From positions 1 to 64,000 of the forward strand of contig JSYX01000086.1 in NCBI GenBank assembly GCA_000787465.1: DNA of 64,000 nt, written 5' to 3'. A model generated the notes under the pieces. The model made no database searches. It was given only the letters and a program-made list of their open reading frames with translations, and was not told where the DNA came from. Made by a program: the position numbers and the translations under genes. Of the stretch, positions 10,969 to 23,328 are shown one piece after another. The first letter of the stretch is position 1. The number at the start of each line of letters is the position of its first letter. The DNA is from Thermomucor indicae-seudaticae. Lineage: Eukaryota > Mucoromycota > Mucoromycetes > Mucorales > Lichtheimiaceae.

Positions 10969-13900
10969 TTATTCGATCTCTAGACTCAACTTGCGAATCC
11001 TTTCTTGATCCAGGGGCTCCACTTGGAGACATTGTCTGTAAAGTTCTGGATCTGGAGCGAACGGATAGCGACGGGCCAAGTTTTGAAAGGTAAGAATACG
11101 TTTGATCACAGTGGCTGTAATGCGATGCTTATGAAAGTTAACCAGAGGTTGTTGCAAGACAAGAGAGTCGCAAGCAGCTGCTCTTCTTGGAGGCTCAATG
11201 TATGCTGGTAACTCGGCGTTGAAGACCAGATCAGAAAGATAGATTCCGAGGAACGGGATACATCCTCCTCCCTCTTCTGCCGTGGTGCCGTACTCCTCTG
11301 CCGTCACTGTCATGATATCACGAAGATTCTTCCAGTTCTTGGTCGGTGAAGTAAAGGTCAAAAGATCGTTCAGTAGACGCATCTCAGACGCTCCCACTCG
11401 AGCCCAGGTTGTCTGAAGTCGCGAGACTGCTGGTGATTGGAGCCCAAGTAAGATCTGTAGTAGCGTTGCAAAATTGGCATACATACGACATTTCTGCATC
11501 AAAAAAAACACACGGGTCAGGGTCACAGCTGCAATAGAATGATGGTTATGGTTATGGTTATATAATTACCTGCGCTACTCGAATAAACTTTTCAATCATC
11601 TGAACGCGTTCTTCCATTGATCTTGTCGTAACGATTTCAGAAGCTACCCACTGACACACAGAGTTGAACCGTTGAATAAGTCGTTGAACGCCTCCCGATG
11701 CTGCTATACCATCCCGCCAGCGGCAATCAACTAATTCTTCCCAGTCTACGGCTAGAAGCACTTGCTGTTCGATCAAGCAGAATTGCTGAGCGATCTTTGA
11801 TGAGCGATGCGTCAAAAGAAAGCCCTTTTTAGCTGTTTGTTGGACAGCCGGGGTTGCTGGGGAAAAGGGAACTGAAAAGCTCGCGTCATTTCGGGTCTCC
11901 ACACCATGGTCCTGATCCTTCTGTAGAGTTTCTTGCTCGACTGCTGTGTTGAGCAAGTTGAACATGGAACCGAAACGATCAGGCTCAACAATCAGAGACA
12001 TGGTGCGCATGTGTCTTGAGCTGGTTGTCGTGGCATTCGACGTTACCGACAAGCTCCGGCTAAGGCGCCTGATGGTACACGCATCGTCGTTTTCGTCATC
12101 ACTGTCCTCCACCTCCTGTATATGAACTGCAGCGTCCGATTCCAGGCCCCTGGGCTGCGATGCGAGATGGCTCAGATAGATTGGTCCTTGCTGACGCCTC
12201 GACGTGACGCCGTCGGTTTGATGAATAGACGACGCTTCTTCCGGCACGTCCTCGTCGCTATCGTTTCGAAGTTCTGCTGCAAGCTGACTGATAAAGGTGG
12301 CACTTGTGCCGCTGCCCTTGTGCTCTTCAGACGGTGGAGGTGTCACTGCTAGCTCGTCTTTCGGCTCGCTCAGTTCAGTATCTGAGGATGGCTGTGGACC
12401 ATGTGACTCTCTTGCCTGTGATGGCTCCTGCATTGTCTTTTGCTTTTGAAAGATCTTGCCAAGCTTTTTGGAGAGCTGTCGCTTGGTCCGTTCAGAAGAG
12501 GATGCGGTTGAAGCGGGCGGTGAAGGGCTTTTGCTGGCAGCAGGTGCAGTCAAGTCATAGGGTAACGCTTCAAAGGACTCACTCGGTGAAATAGCACCAG
12601 CAGCAGTACCAGTAGTAGTTCTCTTCTGCTGGAGCAATTTGGAGGTTAAAGCAGCCTCAATGTCTGCAACAGGAGGTAGCGGTGGAATTTCTGGTATGGA
12701 TCCATTAGCATGATCTGATGCAAGTCGAGGCGTTGTCACAACGGAGGAGGAGACACTGCTGGACATGACTGAGCACGCATCACGCAGGCTCTTTTCGCTT
12801 CTACGTCGTTCGATGGTCTTCCGCGACAGCTGCTTAGCCAAACCTTCATGCACTGCTGGCTCCTGGGTGGTACTTGGTCTTTCGGAGGTCTTGCGATCTA
12901 TTGGCCTGTGGACAGTGAAAGCAGGACTTTCCTCAGGCGAGGCTTTGCACCACTTGCTGGAGGGGACACGGCGCGGTTGATGCTCGACTTCTTCCAGTGA
13001 CTCGGGTGATACGTCATGCAAAATAGTAGCTGGAACGTAGTGTCGCCCGCGCGATCCAGGAACGGGAGGATCAAAGACAGGCGGCGGAAGCATCACTGTT
13101 GCTGAAGCTAGATCCAGTTGATTTCCGCGCTTAGCAAGTTCCTTTTGAGCAGCCAGCACAAATTCTGAAGGTAGGGGACCTCGCTTTTCGCTGCCAACTG
13201 GCTTAGTATCCATAGATCCCAGAGGCGTTGTCAGTTCGGATGACGAGTCATTGGACTGTGAAAGATCACCACGCATTTCCAGACTGGGCGTGGAGATAGT
13301 CACTGGTGCGCTCATAATACTGGATGCGCTGAAAAACTCGGCTCGTTGACGTTCTTCTTCCTCTTCACGCCGTCGCCGCTCATATTGTAACTTTGCTATG
13401 GCATGCTCTTCGCTCCATACGTCGTCAGGAAGACTCGGGAAAGGCTCAGCTTCATCAAGGGCTGCAATATCCGATTCGCCAGGGCTCACATCGCTGTCCA
13501 ATGAACCGTCGTCGGCAAACAGCATACTTGATGCGGGTCCTGTGGTACTGTCCGCACATGCAGCTCGGCTTTTCCGAATATGGCTTTCCTGCACCACTGA
13601 TGGCGTTTCCTTTTTGTGGCCGAGAGTTGAACAGTAGTGTACTGACTTGAGATTCTTAATTACTCGCTTTAATCCCTTCACGATGCGCTGATCTCGTGGA
13701 GATTGCTTGACGAGAGGATGCTGGGGTAGCGAATTGAGGAAAGACGTCAAGGTCACTCGAAGATCGCGGCATGGCATAAAGTCGTGTGCGAAGTAGTTCA
13801 ATAGCCAGTGGCGGATCACCACGAATGTTCTGGGTTTGTGATGATCATGATTGAGTTTAGACCATGTGATACTGCTTGATCTCATAACTGTCATCGAATA

Positions 13901-15093
13901 TTACCTAACTCGGACAACGCGACGGTTGTCATTATCGTTTTCCAACGCCCACCGGAAACGCAAAATAAGCAATTTACATAGCTGCGTAGGAGAAATGAAT
14001 GTTCTATATGTGAGGAAAAAGTCTGTCATGAAAGTATAATCTATATTACATGGATGCCGTAAGCATTTCGTAGACGCCTTCTTTTGATTCTCCAAAATCC
14101 CTTACCAAGACTGTTTGTCAACTTCTCAACGAGCTTTTCCACCGATGCGGCTTTGATGACTCTTTCACCCGTCTGCCGCGTCGGCAATGCCTCTAGGGAC
14201 GAACCAGGCTTCGATGTGAAACTGGACCTATTTCGCAACACGGCTGAATCGTCGCCATATTCTTTCACTGCACGCAGTTTCATACGACTAGGAAGGCTTC
14301 TTTGGCGACTCAGTCTGTTGAACCCGTCCGTAAATAGATTATGTGCTGAGAAACGTGCCGAGTTGACTAAACGTGAGCGACGTTTCTGAGTTGCAGTCGT
14401 TGTTGCAGTCGTGTTGGACGAAAAACCTTGCGGGGATGCTGCGGGCTTTGAGGCCAGACTGTCCGTATCTGTATTAAGAGGAGAGGACTCGGTGCTCCAT
14501 AGAATGATACGCTCGTCATCATCGGGTTCAAGCATATCAAAAATGGATGGTGGATATCCAATGAACAATCGTGGAGGGCCGATGACGGTACCTGAGCTAT
14601 CAGCGGGAACCTTAGTGGCAGGTGGCGAGAGACTAATGGAAGATTGGACGGAGGAATTGGTCAAGGAGCGCTGCAAAGTCGGCGAAAAGGAATGGAGTAG
14701 AACGGAGGATGGATTGGCTGGTAGCATGACATCGACACCATGCTCGTCTTCAATCAGAAAATCATTGAATTTGCTTACGCTGGGTATATCGGGTAAAGTA
14801 AGCATATTTGTGTTCGCGAGAGGCTCATCCCCCTCCTTCTTTGACCGGGTATAATGCAGGGTATCGACCGGCGACGTAGCCCCTGTGTGCAACAGACTCC
14901 TTCGTTTCGATGAAGTTGATTCATGGTTCAGGCGTTCCCACAGCATGTTGGATTCGGTGTATTCCTGCACCCCGAAGACGGTTGCCAAAGCTGCCTGCTC
15001 TCGACCGCCACCGTCCTGTTCACGGTCGAGAGCTTTGGATGGTCGTAAATGCTGTCCTTCAGTGACTGAGACAGATCTTTCGCGCGCGTCCAT
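10969..15093 (-). CDS. RasGEF-family exchange factor (REM + CDC25 domains), LTE1-like
   Basis: At least four exons encode about 1,300 residues. The start is taken at ATG 15093 (MDARERSVSVTEG). An upstream in-frame stretch lacks an ATG but could be joined to an earlier exon. The REM (RasGEF N) domain is split by an intron at 14041-14105: VIKAASVEKLVEKLTNSL joins DYTFMTDFFLTYRTFISP, then TFVVIRHWLLNYFAHDF. A Ser/Thr/Pro-rich spacer of about 600 residues follows. The CDC25 catalytic domain spans roughly 11860-11000 (DWEELVDCRWRDG, FNSVCQWVASEI, CIPFLGIYLSDLVF, NFHKHRITATVIKRI). Such proteins load GTP onto Ras-like GTPases. The wide separation of the two domains recalls yeast Lte1 (mitotic exit), but Bud5/Cdc25-type roles cannot be excluded. 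No SH3 domain is visible. Confidence 0.88.
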
Positions 15094-16790
15094 AGTCGTC
15101 GCTGATTGGACTGGCTTTGCAAGCAAAGATCCAGCTTCAAACGATGACTGACCAGCAGTAGTGAGCCTAAGACAGATGTTGTACCGATTTAAGTGGAAAT
15201 CCTTTTTGGCGGAATAAAGGCGATGATTGCTTACTTTGTATGATGATGATTATTCCAATGATTAAAGTCAAAAGAGTGGAGCATTTGTTCATTAACCATG
15301 AGAGAGAAAAAGAAAGATGAAGGGAAAGAAAAAAGACGATGGATCTGCAATGAAATAAAAAGCTGTAAAAAAGAGGATGAGGTGGCGCTTTGGATCGGTT
15401 CTGTGAGACGGTGGTTATAGAAAGCTTCCGACGACCATTTCTTGTTCGGGGTCGCTTCGATGGAAACACAACCGCGTGGCATGATATTAACCCCACTTCT
15501 CGCATTATGGCGTTTCCTTATTGTTCTCAAATGTTTATCTGAATTGCACAAGGAGAGCTTTCTTCCACATTTTCATTATCGGCATGTATTCGTCGACCAA
15601 TTTTTTGTCAAGGTACCGGACCGTTCCGACGAGCTGGGGAGAAAATCCGGATCATCAGCTTCAGGACGCACAAAAGCATGGTCATCTGCAATTTACCAGA
15701 AAAGGACCAAATGCAGATCTCCCGACATATAAAGAAAAAAAGCAAATAAAATCAGCGAACGCTGATGATAAGACCAGGTTTACTTTCATTCTCACTTTCA
15801 TTTTCCCTGCGTACAATGAATTATTATACACGTCATTGTGACGTTGGTATCAGCCAATTGCAAATAGTTTCGGGCTTGCCACCAAGGGGTATAGCAACCG
15901 AAGTTTACCCTCGCACAAGCACGCGCTCTTTTCTTGCAACAAGGAGTTCGTCGTTACGGTAGTACAATGCCACACGCGAATGCTCAACAAAAGGTTCACT
16001 TAATACCTGCGAGCACTCGATGAGGCAGTTTCATCCCCTTAATTGCAATTAGCCGCGCGGATCGGGAACATTTATCCGAGTTGAGCATGAGAGCGTTGAA
16101 CAGGGAACACTTCACCAAAGGCCTGCAGTCCGTACATTCAAGTCTGAGATGAAAGCCTCTTAATTGACTTTTTGGAGTCGTGTGTTCAAGAACAGAATCA
16201 TATCCAACTTGCTCCTATTTGTGCGGCAAAGCCGTGGCAATTTTAGCGTTTACATACATTATTGTCCTTCCAAGAAGTCATGATGGATGTATATGTCACC
16301 TTTGATAGCACACTAGTATCTTGCGACTAGATCATCTTCGTATTTTCTACGCATCTATCCGGTGCCAATGGAACCATAAGAATTCGTCCTAAGGCTGCTC
16401 ATACGAAGCATTTACGTGTTAGGCTCCATAAATCCATGCCGCAAGGGCAAAATTTAGCTGCCAGTGCCACATGCTTAAAGACGCTAGCCACATTCGCATC
16501 CACGTCATAAGCGAATCATTGCTATTGGTGCTGCTCTCCTGGTTTCCATGACTTGAAGCAAAACCGAGGTAGCGTATGGTCAACCATGGTGCAGTTCAGG
16601 AGTTTATACAGTCTTATCGGGTAACCGCACTTCATGCGACTAAGTGAATCTGCTTTATCGCACTAAATACTGTATTAAACTCGCATATTCTGAAATTTGT
16701 TATTGTTCATTCTGGTTAAAGCATGAACAGCTCCAGAATACGATGCATAGACTATTCCGTCTCTTTAGTAACCGAACACGGTATTTAGAA
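15094..16790. other. 1.7-kb intergenic region upstream of the RasGEF gene
   Basis: Several overlapping ORFs of 60-110 codons occur on both strands (for example 15167-15551 minus and 15442-15962 plus), but none has recognisable motifs or splice support. The first 100-500 bp probably hold the RasGEF 5' UTR, possibly with an extra 5' exon ending at the CTTAG near 15168. Nothing else is identifiable. Confidence 0.4.
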
Positions 16791-18071
16791 TTAAAACATG
16801 ATATGAAACGGATAGGCACCATTCTTCAAGCGGAATAGGTTCATGAGCCAGCTAAAAACGACAAAGATGCAAAGTATCCACACGTATACACCAATGCGTT
16901 GGCGCATTTTGTCATTCAATTTGGGTACCGAGACTGCCAACGCCCACGTCGCAAAAGCAAGGATGCCATCTATATACATGTCGTTATAGCAATGAATAGC
17001 CAGGTAAACAAGGTCCAAGGCTTAAAACTTACAGATACCAGCGACCAGCTGGGACTCCATACCAAGTTGTTGCTGGAACCTAATAGGACCATAAGGCTTC
17101 CATCTTATTGCAGCAATCGTCTTCTTCTTGTCACACTTACCCTCCTGCAATATAGTTGATTTTGCCACCAGGGCCAAGCATCACGTATGGAGGGTTTCTG
17201 ATGCGATTCCACATATGTCCAGAAATCATTGTAAGGATAATAAAGAGCGAAATTAGGGCCCAAGTGTTTCTGTGGTGCAACAGCCAGCCAAAGTATGGAT
17301 AAGCGAGCTTGACAGTGGCTGCGACGCCCAAGGCAAGAAAAACTTTGACTCCTAGCTTGAAATAGTTGAACGGACGCGTAACAGGGACTGGGGCGCCAAT
17401 TTCCTTTGACAGGAAATGTGCAAAGTTTTCAGCATTGAAGCCGCTAAATGAAACAAGGAGTTTCTTGTGAGTCAGTTATCCAGCTTCCCGGCCTTTTTCC
17501 ATGTCCCACTTTTTGGAAAGATCGTATCTGACAGGTTGGACTTTTCCACCCGTTTCAGATGGCGGGAAATAGAACACGTTGGGTGCAGTTTGAATGCCAA
17601 GCTGTGCGCAGAAAGGTGTCAAACCTAGCTACTAACGATAACACTAACACCCTCTCTCTCGCACCTTTTGATAAATAGCTTGACCATCTTGAAAATCCAA
17701 ATGACCAAAGAATACGCGCGACGCTTCTTTTGTCTTTTGAAAACTGGAAGCGACCAATCGGTATTCAGGGTCGAACTCTCTAACAACAGAGACGTGAGGT
17801 TCGAATGCATACTTTTGGCGAGACGTGTTTCGAAATGCAAAGTTTACCGGCAGGGACCACAGTTAATGTAATCGCTTAACGCTGTCATTAAGACGACGAT
17901 GCCGTACGACCGCTTGCCTTCAGTGTATTGGGTGTAGGTATTGGAATTCAGTTTGACTATGCCATTGTTGCTAGCTGCGAGTTTCTGGAGTCGCTGCGCT
18001 TTAGCGTCCTTTTGCGCTGACACGCTGTAGAAGAGCGCTGCAATGATGAGAAGAAATGACAGAAGCTTCAT
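16791..18071 (-). CDS. OST3: Oligosaccharyltransferase subunit OST3/OST6 family
   Basis: The ATG at 18071 begins a signal peptide (MKLLSFLLIIAALFYSVSAQ). A lumenal thioredoxin-like domain follows, with the redox motif CGPC in SDYINCGPCR. Further exons give EFDPEYRLVASSFQKT, FFGHLDFQDGQAIYQK and APNVFYFPPSETGGK. The C-terminal half holds four membrane segments: near FKLGVKVFLALGVAATVKL, TWALISLFIILTMISGHMWN (followed by the family hallmark RNPPYVM), GILAFATWALAVSV and VYVWILCIFVVFSWLMNLF. The stop is at 16791. OST3/6 subunits hold acceptor cysteines by mixed disulfides so that N-glycosylation can reach poorly accessible sites in the ER. OST3 versus OST6 cannot be settled; relatives of human TUSC3/MAGT1 are the same family. 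Confidence 0.92.
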
Positions 18072-18294
18072 GGACAAAGCGCCAGTGTCCAGAACTGCGA
18101 ATCACTTAAACACACGTCGTAACACCACTACACATAATCCCCGATTTTAGAAAAAATAGCAGCGCGAAAATTGCTGTAGTCTCTCGACTGACGATAACCG
18201 ACTAAAGAACTGCGTTTTTTGATGATGCTCCCTGTTTATTAAGAGTTTTCTGAGTATTTGATTTTTAGATCTACTTCAAGCCTTACTTAGCGAC
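18072..18294. other. OST3/6 promoter and left edge of a transposon remnant
   Basis: The OST3/6 promoter must lie in this short gap because a plus-strand transposase-like frame starts at 18295. I could not define a terminal repeat of the transposon here. Confidence 0.35.
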
Positions 18295-20466
18295 ATGTCC
18301 AACAATGCATTAGCCAACCCTGAGACTGCATCGATTTACAACGTCAAATGCGTTTGCAAACAGTGTGTCCCTGCCCCGGGTGGTTTCACTTACCAGATGG
18401 AGCGTAATGCGCACCGCCATCGGCAGATGTGCGGTCTGCCCGGAGATGAAAGACAAGCTGCTGAAGGTCGTTACAAGTTTATTTTACTTTTAAGCAATTC
18501 TTATTCATGTCTGTCAAACAACAAAGTGCCTGAAACGTCGACTGAAGAGCAGACCTCTGTGAACAATACCACTGAGGACATGGACCTCGATGCTACTGGT
18601 TTCGAAGTCGTGGATTATGGTATTCCTATATGCTTGCTGGTATTACGTCCTGTGATATTGAACCGCATCATAGACGAAAACGAAAACCCTGCAGCCGAAT
18701 CGTCCTCCGAGAGTGAAATAGATGGGCCTCCTATGACGACTCAAGATGATGATGCAAACGGTTATCTCGCTGGGGAAAGCGTCGTCGAAACCGAGCAAGA
18801 AGGTCGTTTTCCTTTGTCATTAGCATTGGAATTATCACATTTGAGCTTACCAAGAATTATGTATAACAGAAACATTCAACACGCCCACCTTCCGCAACGA
18901 GATCTATGGTCTTACGGCCATCTTCGTCGTGCTGTTTCAAATCAGCTTCCTGTCCGAGCCGGCGGCAGAGTTGCTGATGCAATTTTTGAATGCCTTGGTC
19001 GCTGCACTGGGTGCTGGTTTTGAGTTCCCTAGGAAATTGTCAACCCTTCGCAACCAGGTGTGCATCGAAGAAACAGTGAAGGGCATGACGCGTTACGTTC
19101 TCTGTCTTCTGCAACGGTGGTGAACGACAGATCGACCTTTGACCTGCCTGGATTTATCTTCCTTGCCGAACAAACAGATATTCCACTGTACGGTAGCGAG
19201 CCACTCCCACCGGGTTGCTTTGCAGTATCCTCCAATCACCGGGATGAACATGAGCCCGGGTCATTACCGGTGTCTCCTGGAGTACTATCGGGGGATGTAT
19301 ACGAACGATCGGCTCCTTTCGATCTACAAGCAGCGGCCAAACGAGAACGAGGTAGCCACAATGTGCTACGTGAATGATATCATTTACAGGCAACGCTCGA
19401 TTGCGCTCCTCTGCCAGCTATATCGTAGTAATGAATCCTGTACGAAGAAGGGGACATACATCCAGGCAATGTTCCCAAGGTACAACAGTGCTGGCGAACA
19501 GGAGGATATGCCTGAGATGCGATCCCGCATAGTCCTCTATTACGTTAAGCATAAGGTCCCGATCAGGTCTCTGGGTACTCCAGATGATGTCCGGTCTCTG
19601 GTCGAGCATACTTTTGCGTTTGTCAGGTGGTTCAAGAAGGCCAATGCCAATTTTTCTTCCACGTTTGGTCCTCTCGGGCTCGAAGTGACGAAAAGCTCAT
19701 ATGAGGCCCATCTACTTCTGGTTTCTGGCGACATTATCGGGGTGCAGCAGCTTATCCACCACACCGGCCACCAATCAGAGTGCGGGTGTAGACAATGTCA
19801 TATACGCTTCGTGTGCGCGATAAGTCCGGCTGGTCGAGGCAACGGACGGTATTACCCAGGTCATAGAACTCTGGACCAAGAACGACCGGCTGAGGAGTTC
19901 AAAGAGGGCTGTCTAGTAACTGTGTGGTGGACAACAATAGTCCTTCATTATCTTCTAACACACTGCTGCCAGGAATTTGGAATAAAAAAGCTACGCCGTT
20001 CGCTTCTCTCTCTGCCTTCCACGGGGCTTCATTCTTTGGCTTGGACGAAATGCACATGATCGGTGCCAACGTTGCGAAGCAAATCTTGAACATGATCAGC
20101 GGCGCATACGGTGCGATCCACGTCCCATTCGAGCTCACAAAGGCCAAGCTCTCTGCCATTGGAGAAGCAATCAGGCGCTCCGATGAAACAATTCCGCCGA
20201 TATTCGACGGCACATTTCGCGGTAAGTGAGCACTTTTACCACACTATGAAAAGTACAACTCACCTGGAATCCTTTTAGACGTTTCGCGCAAAGTCAGTTC
20301 AACGCGGTCGGTCGATTTCATCGTCTTTTTACTGTTTGTCGTCCCGACATTGGTTTGCGAGCACCTGGAAGCTGAGTCAAGGCTGGTCGAGGCAAATGCC
20401 CTGGCGTCTTTGGTAACTGCGTGCGCCATCGCACTTTCATGGGAGATCGACCGGGACGATCTATAG
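18295..20466 (+). mobile_element. Decayed Tnp2/CACTA-like transposon (transposase pseudogene)
   Basis: Plus-strand frames carry family-type blocks but switch register. 18295-19023 (frame 1) has a Cys-rich start (VKCVCKQCVPAPGGF, then HRHRQMC). Frame 2 from 18929 has LFQISFLSEPAAELL and STLRNQVCIEETVKGMTRYV, then a TGA at 19121-19123. 19139-20059 (frame 2) has YVNDIIYRQRSIALL and EHTFAFVRWFKKANANF, then LVSGDIIGVQQLIHHTGHQS with GCRQC. Frame 1 from 19924 has FHGASFFGLDEMHMIGANVA. A GTAAGT..TTTTAG intron (20222-20279) joins FR to DVSRKVSSTRSVDFIVFLLF, ending at a TAG at 20464-20466. The SGD..GCRQC, GLDEMHxIG and RSVDF blocks match Tnp2-type transposases. Stops, frame changes and an early end make it non-functional. 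No terminal repeats were found. Block order also looks altered (see findings). Confidence 0.7.
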
Positions 20467-20981
20467 CGAATACAGAGGTGAGTTCGTCTGACACTACTTA
20501 AGGTCCTGCATAGGTTGACGCATTATAGTAGATATCTACAAACATGGCATACTTACATGTCCTCGGACGCCGTTCCGACTTGCATGTACACAATTAACCA
20601 GCACTGCCTACGCCATATAGCTGGCATGAATGTTTAAAACACTCTGTACATCATTTTCCGCTTCGTTTAGAATAAGTAATATGAGTAATAAGAGTCGCCA
20701 ACACTAGTTATGTTCTTGCGTCAAGTTCACTCAGAAGAACCTGCAGACGTAGTTGGATATAAACGCCAATCTATTCTCAAACCGTAAATGTCTTCCAAGA
20801 AGAGCCGCTAAAAAGAATTGAATTCTACTGTAACAGTTTCGGGAGGGCATACTTGTCATATAGGGTACACAGTATACAAAAGTAGTGTCTCAAGTTATAG
20901 AATGGGCATAGCGTGAAAGGAGGGTCTGAGACGTTGCGAAGAAAGCATAGTAAAAGGTAGTGGAAATAGATTCTCAACGTA
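20467..20981. other. Intergenic / right flank of transposon remnant
   Basis: AT-rich and without recognisable frames. The right end of the transposon and the 3' UTR of the minus-strand EF-hand gene should lie here; I could not find a repeat pair that marks the element boundary. Confidence 0.35.
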
Positions 20982-21605
20982 CTAACCGAAAACGGACTTG
21001 AGCTTTTGACGGAAGCGACGAGGACGTGAATCTGGAGGAGGAGACTTTGTAGTGCAGACGCCCATCATATGCAGGAATTCATCCAGGTCCACGACTCCGT
21101 CCTTGTCCTCGTCCACCTCGTTAATCATTTCCTTCGCTTCTCGCTCGGTAATCCGTTCTCCAAGCTGCCGCATCATCAGCCACAACTCTGCGGTGCTTAT
21201 CACCCCGTCTCCGTTTCGATCAAAAGCGCGGAATGCATCACAAAGCTCTTGCTTTTGCGTCGTCAGTCGATTATCGGGTGCTGTGAGTGTAGTCTTGAAC
21301 AGTTTTGCAAACTCTGCATAAGTATAATGTTCTTTGGGCGCTGCTATTTTGCTGAGCTAAAAGAGATAGAAGACATGTTGTTATTCTAAGCGTTTTGAAT
21401 GAAACTAGCTCATTGCTTGTACCATAGGAATCACTGAACCAGGTTCGACACCTGTAGATAGCAGCACCTCTTCCAATTCCCTTTGCGATACCTTCCCATT
21501 GTGGTCTTTGTCAAAGGTACGGAATAAATCCTCTAGATCGTGGCGTTTCTGGCGGCTCATGAGAAGTAAACTGATACTCGACCATTTATTTGGAGTCATT
21601 GTCAT
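20982..21605 (-). CDS. Calmodulin/troponin-C-like EF-hand protein (185 aa, one intron)
   Basis: Exon 1 is 21423-21605 and exon 2 is 20982-21356, joined by a GTACAA..TTTTAG intron. The start is ATG 21605 (MTMTPNKWSSIS); ATG 21560 (MSRQKRHDL) is a possible alternative. EF-hand 1 is DKDHNGKVSQRE. The second hand is degenerate: the loop region reads APKEHYTYAEF and lacks the acidic pattern. EF-hands 3 (DRNGDGVISTAE) and 4 (DEDKDGVVDLDE) are canonical. A basic tail (RPRRFRQKLKSVFG) follows. Three functional calcium sites are therefore expected. It is a calcium sensor of unknown target, distinct from true calmodulin by its degenerate second loop and basic C-terminal tail. Confidence 0.87.
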
Positions 21606-21657
21606 CCACGGAGAGACACCACTCATAACACACACACGAAGGGAGGGGTTGGGCTTG

Positions 21658-21665
21658 CTTTTATA
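21658..21665 (-). promoter_or_regulatory. TATA box of the second EF-hand gene
   Basis: The minus strand reads TATAAAAG about 55-60 bp upstream of the ATG at 21605. The short distance argues for the upstream ATG (21605) or for the internal ATG at 21560 with a UTR of ordinary length. Confidence 0.45.
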
Positions 21666-22114
21666 GGCCATTCTTTTGTGGGACCTTGTCAATGTTCCAA
21701 GTCATGCTTTGCTAATCTCTTTGTGCGACCTGAATCCCTTCCAATGAGTACCGCCTGCGCCACACTGGCGACATATGCGCGATGAACGTGTCAATGCCCA
21801 AATATCGCAATGAATTGCGTAAACAAGCATCGTAGCGGCAACCTACGTCAAACGCAATGAGAGATTTTGGGTCTTGATTACAAGAAATAATGCAGCTGTG
21901 CATCATAATAACCGAGCCCTTGTAAACTGCTTCACAATGCCGCTTTGCTGAGCCACATACACACCAAGCGCGCAATCCCTTGTGGCAACATGTTTTCCAA
22001 GTTTCCAAGGACTGAAGTGAGACTTATGCCGCTTTCCCCCTGTCAAAGAGCATTGTATTTCTACGGGGCGTCGCTTGCTCGTCCTTCCTTTCTTTTCTTT
22101 TCTCTAGCTTCGTC
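21666..22114. other. Divergent promoter region, EF-hand gene and aldo/keto reductase
   Basis: The flanking genes diverge. A pyrimidine-rich run (about 22080-22105) immediately precedes the plus-strand ATG. The ORFs in this gap (for example 21712-22008 minus) have no recognisable content. Confidence 0.4.
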
Positions 22115-23328
22115 ATGGCTAAGAAGGATCATGTCATACTGAACCGCACAGGCGACAAAATGCCGCTCGTGGGCTTTGGGTTGTGGAAAGTGGACCCTAA
22201 AGATGCTGCTCAAACCGTCTATGACGCTATCAAAGTCGGATACCGTGTCTTTGATGGTGCTTGCGACTACGGAAACGAGAAAGAGGTTGGACAAGGAATT
22301 GCCAAGGCTATTCAAGATGGCCTCGTAAAGCGCCAAGACCTGTTTAGTACGTTGATTATACTTGGTTTACTCATAAGGCCGTTTTACAACTCACACGAAC
22401 TTGCATTGCAGTCGTGACCAAGCTGTGGAATACTTATCACGACAGGGATCACGTCCGACCTGCGTTTGAGAGACAACGCAAAGACCTTGGGTTGGACTAT
22501 ATCGACCTTTATCTGATACACTGTATGTCATCTATCAGTTTTATACACCACAAAACCCTTCGTTTCATTGATCATTTTGAACGTATGGATAGTCCCTGTG
22601 CCCTGCAAGTTTGTGCCATTCGAGGTCGCTTATCCGCCCGGATGGTTGCCACCCGGCGAAAAGAAGGTCCAGTTCGAGCGATCACCTATCAATCAATGCT
22701 GGCCAGAGATGGAAAGACTGGTGGATGATGGCTTGGTTCGCAATATTGGCGTCTCCAATTTTAATGTTCAATCGATCATTGAACTTCTCGCTTACTGCAA
22801 GTATAAGCCTGCTACACTGCAAGGTACTTTTCTTTATGATTAGAAAACTTTCATCTTGCATTAACAGCTCTTCTCCAGTCGAGATCCATCCCTATCTGCC
22901 TCAGACTCGTCTCGTGGAATGGGTCCAAGCCCAAGGAATCCACGTTACGGCGTACTCGTCGTTCGGGCCAGGCTCGTACGTGACACTGACTGAGCAAGGC
23001 AAGACAGCCGCACCGCTTTTGGAACAGGATCAAGTCAAGGCGGTCGCCCAGAAACATAAGAAAACAACTGCTCAGATCTTGTTGCGTTGGGCCATTGAAA
23101 GAAATATCGCAGTTATCCCCAAGAGCTCGCATGTCGAACGCATGAAGTCAAACTATGACGTCTTCTCATGGTCTCTAGACGAGCAAGATCGCAAGGCACT
23201 TGCTTCGTTGTCCCAGGGATTACGATTCAATGGTAAGTACAGTATGTCACTGTAACAGGCATGAACTGATCATGGCTTGGTGGATAGATCCCGACAGCTA
23301 CGGATTCGATCTCCCTCTGTTTGCTTAA
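22115..23328 (+). CDS. Aldo/keto reductase, D-xylose reductase type (322 aa, 5 exons)
   Basis: Exons 22115-22346, 22412-22522, 22593-22823, 22879-23232 and 23288-23328 join to a 322-residue protein, the usual xylose-reductase length. Visible blocks are the N-terminal [11 protein letters not shown], the catalytic Asp/Tyr region [20 protein letters not shown], the catalytic Lys in VTKLWNTYH and the catalytic His in [17 protein letters not shown] (restored by splicing). Then come [29 protein letters not shown] and the coenzyme-binding [13 protein letters not shown]. Enzymes of this group reduce D-xylose to xylitol with NADPH (some with NADH) in the cytosol; yeast Gre3 is a relative. The Lys-Ser-Asn triplet fits the xylose-reductase subgroup. 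One substitution is notable: GACDYGNE where GAQ/GAxDYGNE is typical. Substrate range is inferred. Confidence 0.9.

Noticed and set aside
15094..15126. Start of the RasGEF protein at 15126
   Set aside because: The codon there is TTG. The first in-frame ATG is 15093, unless an upstream exon exists.
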